Assembly: GCA_022925895.1 (NCBI GenBank)
Contig: JAKSYS010000751.1
Span: forward strand, 1 to 27,584
Direction of reading: 5' to 3'
Source: Fragilaria crotonensis
Taxonomy: Eukaryota > Bacillariophyta > Fragilariophyceae > Fragilariales > Fragilariaceae
DNA length: 27,584 nucleotides
In this document: positions 26,842 through 27,584 of the stretch, piece after piece
Layout: each line of letters opens with the position of its first letter
Numbering within the stretch: position 1 is the stretch's first letter
The notes under the pieces: model-generated
Seen by the model: the letters and a program-made list of their open reading frames with translations, nothing else
The model's database searches: none
What the model was told of the DNA's origin: nothing
Made by a program: the position numbers and the translations under genes

Positions 26842-27584
26842 TCAACGCGTCTTCTTGAGTTTCTGTTGTCGGAATTTTTCCAAAGATGTGGACTCACTTT
26901 CCTCTGGACCAGTCATGATGTAAGGCAGCCAAAACAACATCGCGACAAAGACCAAATCGCAACCCCAAAAGGTTGTGGTAGCTGCCATGAAGGCATCACC
27001 CCATTGTTGACCAAGCACACGACATGCCGTGGCATCCAACAGAATACCTAGCATGACAACAAGAACGCCGCCACCACATGCAACGGAACAGCCTACGATC
27101 CGTATGGTGCTCCAGCCACGTGCTGCATCGTCGGCGGCGTTCTGTCGTAGTACCCCGCCCAGCGATTGTAGTAAGAGTGGACCCAGTGCCGAAGCCCCCA
27201 CTGCGATAGGGATCAAGTAGAACAGTTCTAGAGCGTAAGTCTCATGAAACCATAATAATTGAAGGATTGCGAGCGTAGCAAGCATGGCAAGGGCAATCCA
27301 TCCAACGTATGGCACAAATTTCGTAGCAGCATCAGCTTGTTGTATTGTGTAATGTCGTCTGAGATGGATATCGAAACAGCCAAAGGCGAGCACCGATGCG
27401 GACCATCCGGTGAAGAGACAATCCAGTGCCCACCAAAGAGGATACGCCTCTGGCATTGCAAGCTGAGTCGCGGGTAGGAAGCTGTGCAGAGGCAATGCCG
27501 TCACGTTCATCAGTCCAAAGAAGGCGAATCCAATGAGAAAAGATCGATGCTGTTGTCGTGTGGTTTTAAAGATCAACTTCGTGC
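26842..27584 (-). CDS. multi-pass membrane protein of unknown family, 5' partial
   Basis: The frame is open to the right edge with no ATG before the first hydrophobic segment, so the start lies outside the window; ATG at 27510 would cut the first helix in half. At least 247 codons are present. About six membrane segments can be seen: FLIGFAFFGLMNVTALPL, LWWALDCLFTGWSASVLAFG, VGWIALAMLATLAILQLLWF, LFYLIPIAVGASALGPLLL, VGCSVACGGGVLVVMLGILL and TTTFWGCDLVFVAMLFWL. The C terminus is short, charged and presumably cytosolic (GPEESESTSLEKFRQQKLKK). Conserved-looking spots are PLWWALDCLFTGW and HETYALE. I do not recognise the family. Confidence 0.75.
   Translation of the reverse strand, partial: TKLIFKTTRQQHRSFLIGFAFFGLMNVTALPLHSFLPATQLAMPEAYPLWWALDCLFTGWSASVLAFGCFDIHLRRHYTIQQADAATKFVPYVGWIALAMLATLAILQLLWFHETYALELFYLIPIAVGASALGPLLLQSLGGVLRQNAADDAARGWSTIRIVGCSVACGGGVLVVMLGILLDATACRVLGQQWGDAFMAATTTFWGCDLVFVAMLFWLPYIMTGPEESESTSLEKFRQQKLKKTR

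Overview
The window reads as nuclear DNA of a photosynthetic stramenopile, most probably a diatom. Many genes carry short GT-AG introns (67 to 277 nt). One gene has the DUF6824 domain, which is known mainly from diatoms. The housekeeping genes are plainly eukaryotic, and a mitochondrial HslU sits among them. The species cannot be fixed from sequence alone; a Phaeodactylum-like pennate diatom would fit.

Layout from left to right: a 5'-partial TLC-domain membrane protein (+); WDR18/IPI3, a ribosome-biogenesis WD40 protein (-); about 1.6 kb without a clear gene; an unknown charged, repeat-bearing protein (+); gamma-tubulin (-), with a one-base frameshift; NTAQ1, the N-terminal glutamine amidase (-); about 1.4 kb of GTAC-rich palindromic intergenic DNA; an ATG11/FIP200 autophagy scaffold (+), with one intron and a one-base frameshift; LSM2 (-), whose first coding exon is only the ATG; a circularly permuted tRNA gene (+); CCA-adding tRNA nucleotidyltransferase (+); a SpoU/TrmH-like methyltransferase-fold protein (-); a prolyl 4-hydroxylase-like dioxygenase (+); mitochondrial HslU (-); a broken transposase-like relic (-); a DUF6824 protein (+); and a 5'-partial multi-pass membrane protein (-).

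The main result is at 13836-13941. The 3' half of a tRNA (3' anticodon stem, variable loop, T arm, 3' acceptor strand, discriminator A) lies upstream of the 5' half (5' acceptor strand, D arm, 5' anticodon stem and anticodon), with 7 nt between them. The leader and trailer pair to form a bulge-helix-bulge whose predicted cuts would join the halves between positions 37 and 38. A T5 Pol III-type terminator follows directly. The order of the internal A and B boxes is reversed. The predicted anticodon is UAU (Ile).

Genes are mostly in convergent or divergent pairs with no operon logic. They are general housekeeping genes for RNA processing (LSM2, WDR18, CCA enzyme, SpoU-like), proteostasis (NTAQ1, ATG11, HslU) and cytoskeleton (gamma-tubulin). 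Two conserved genes are each broken by one missing base in a short homopolymer. This looks more like residual assembly indels than true loss. Intergenic DNA is rich in short GTAC-type palindromes, including three copies of CTACCGGTAG.
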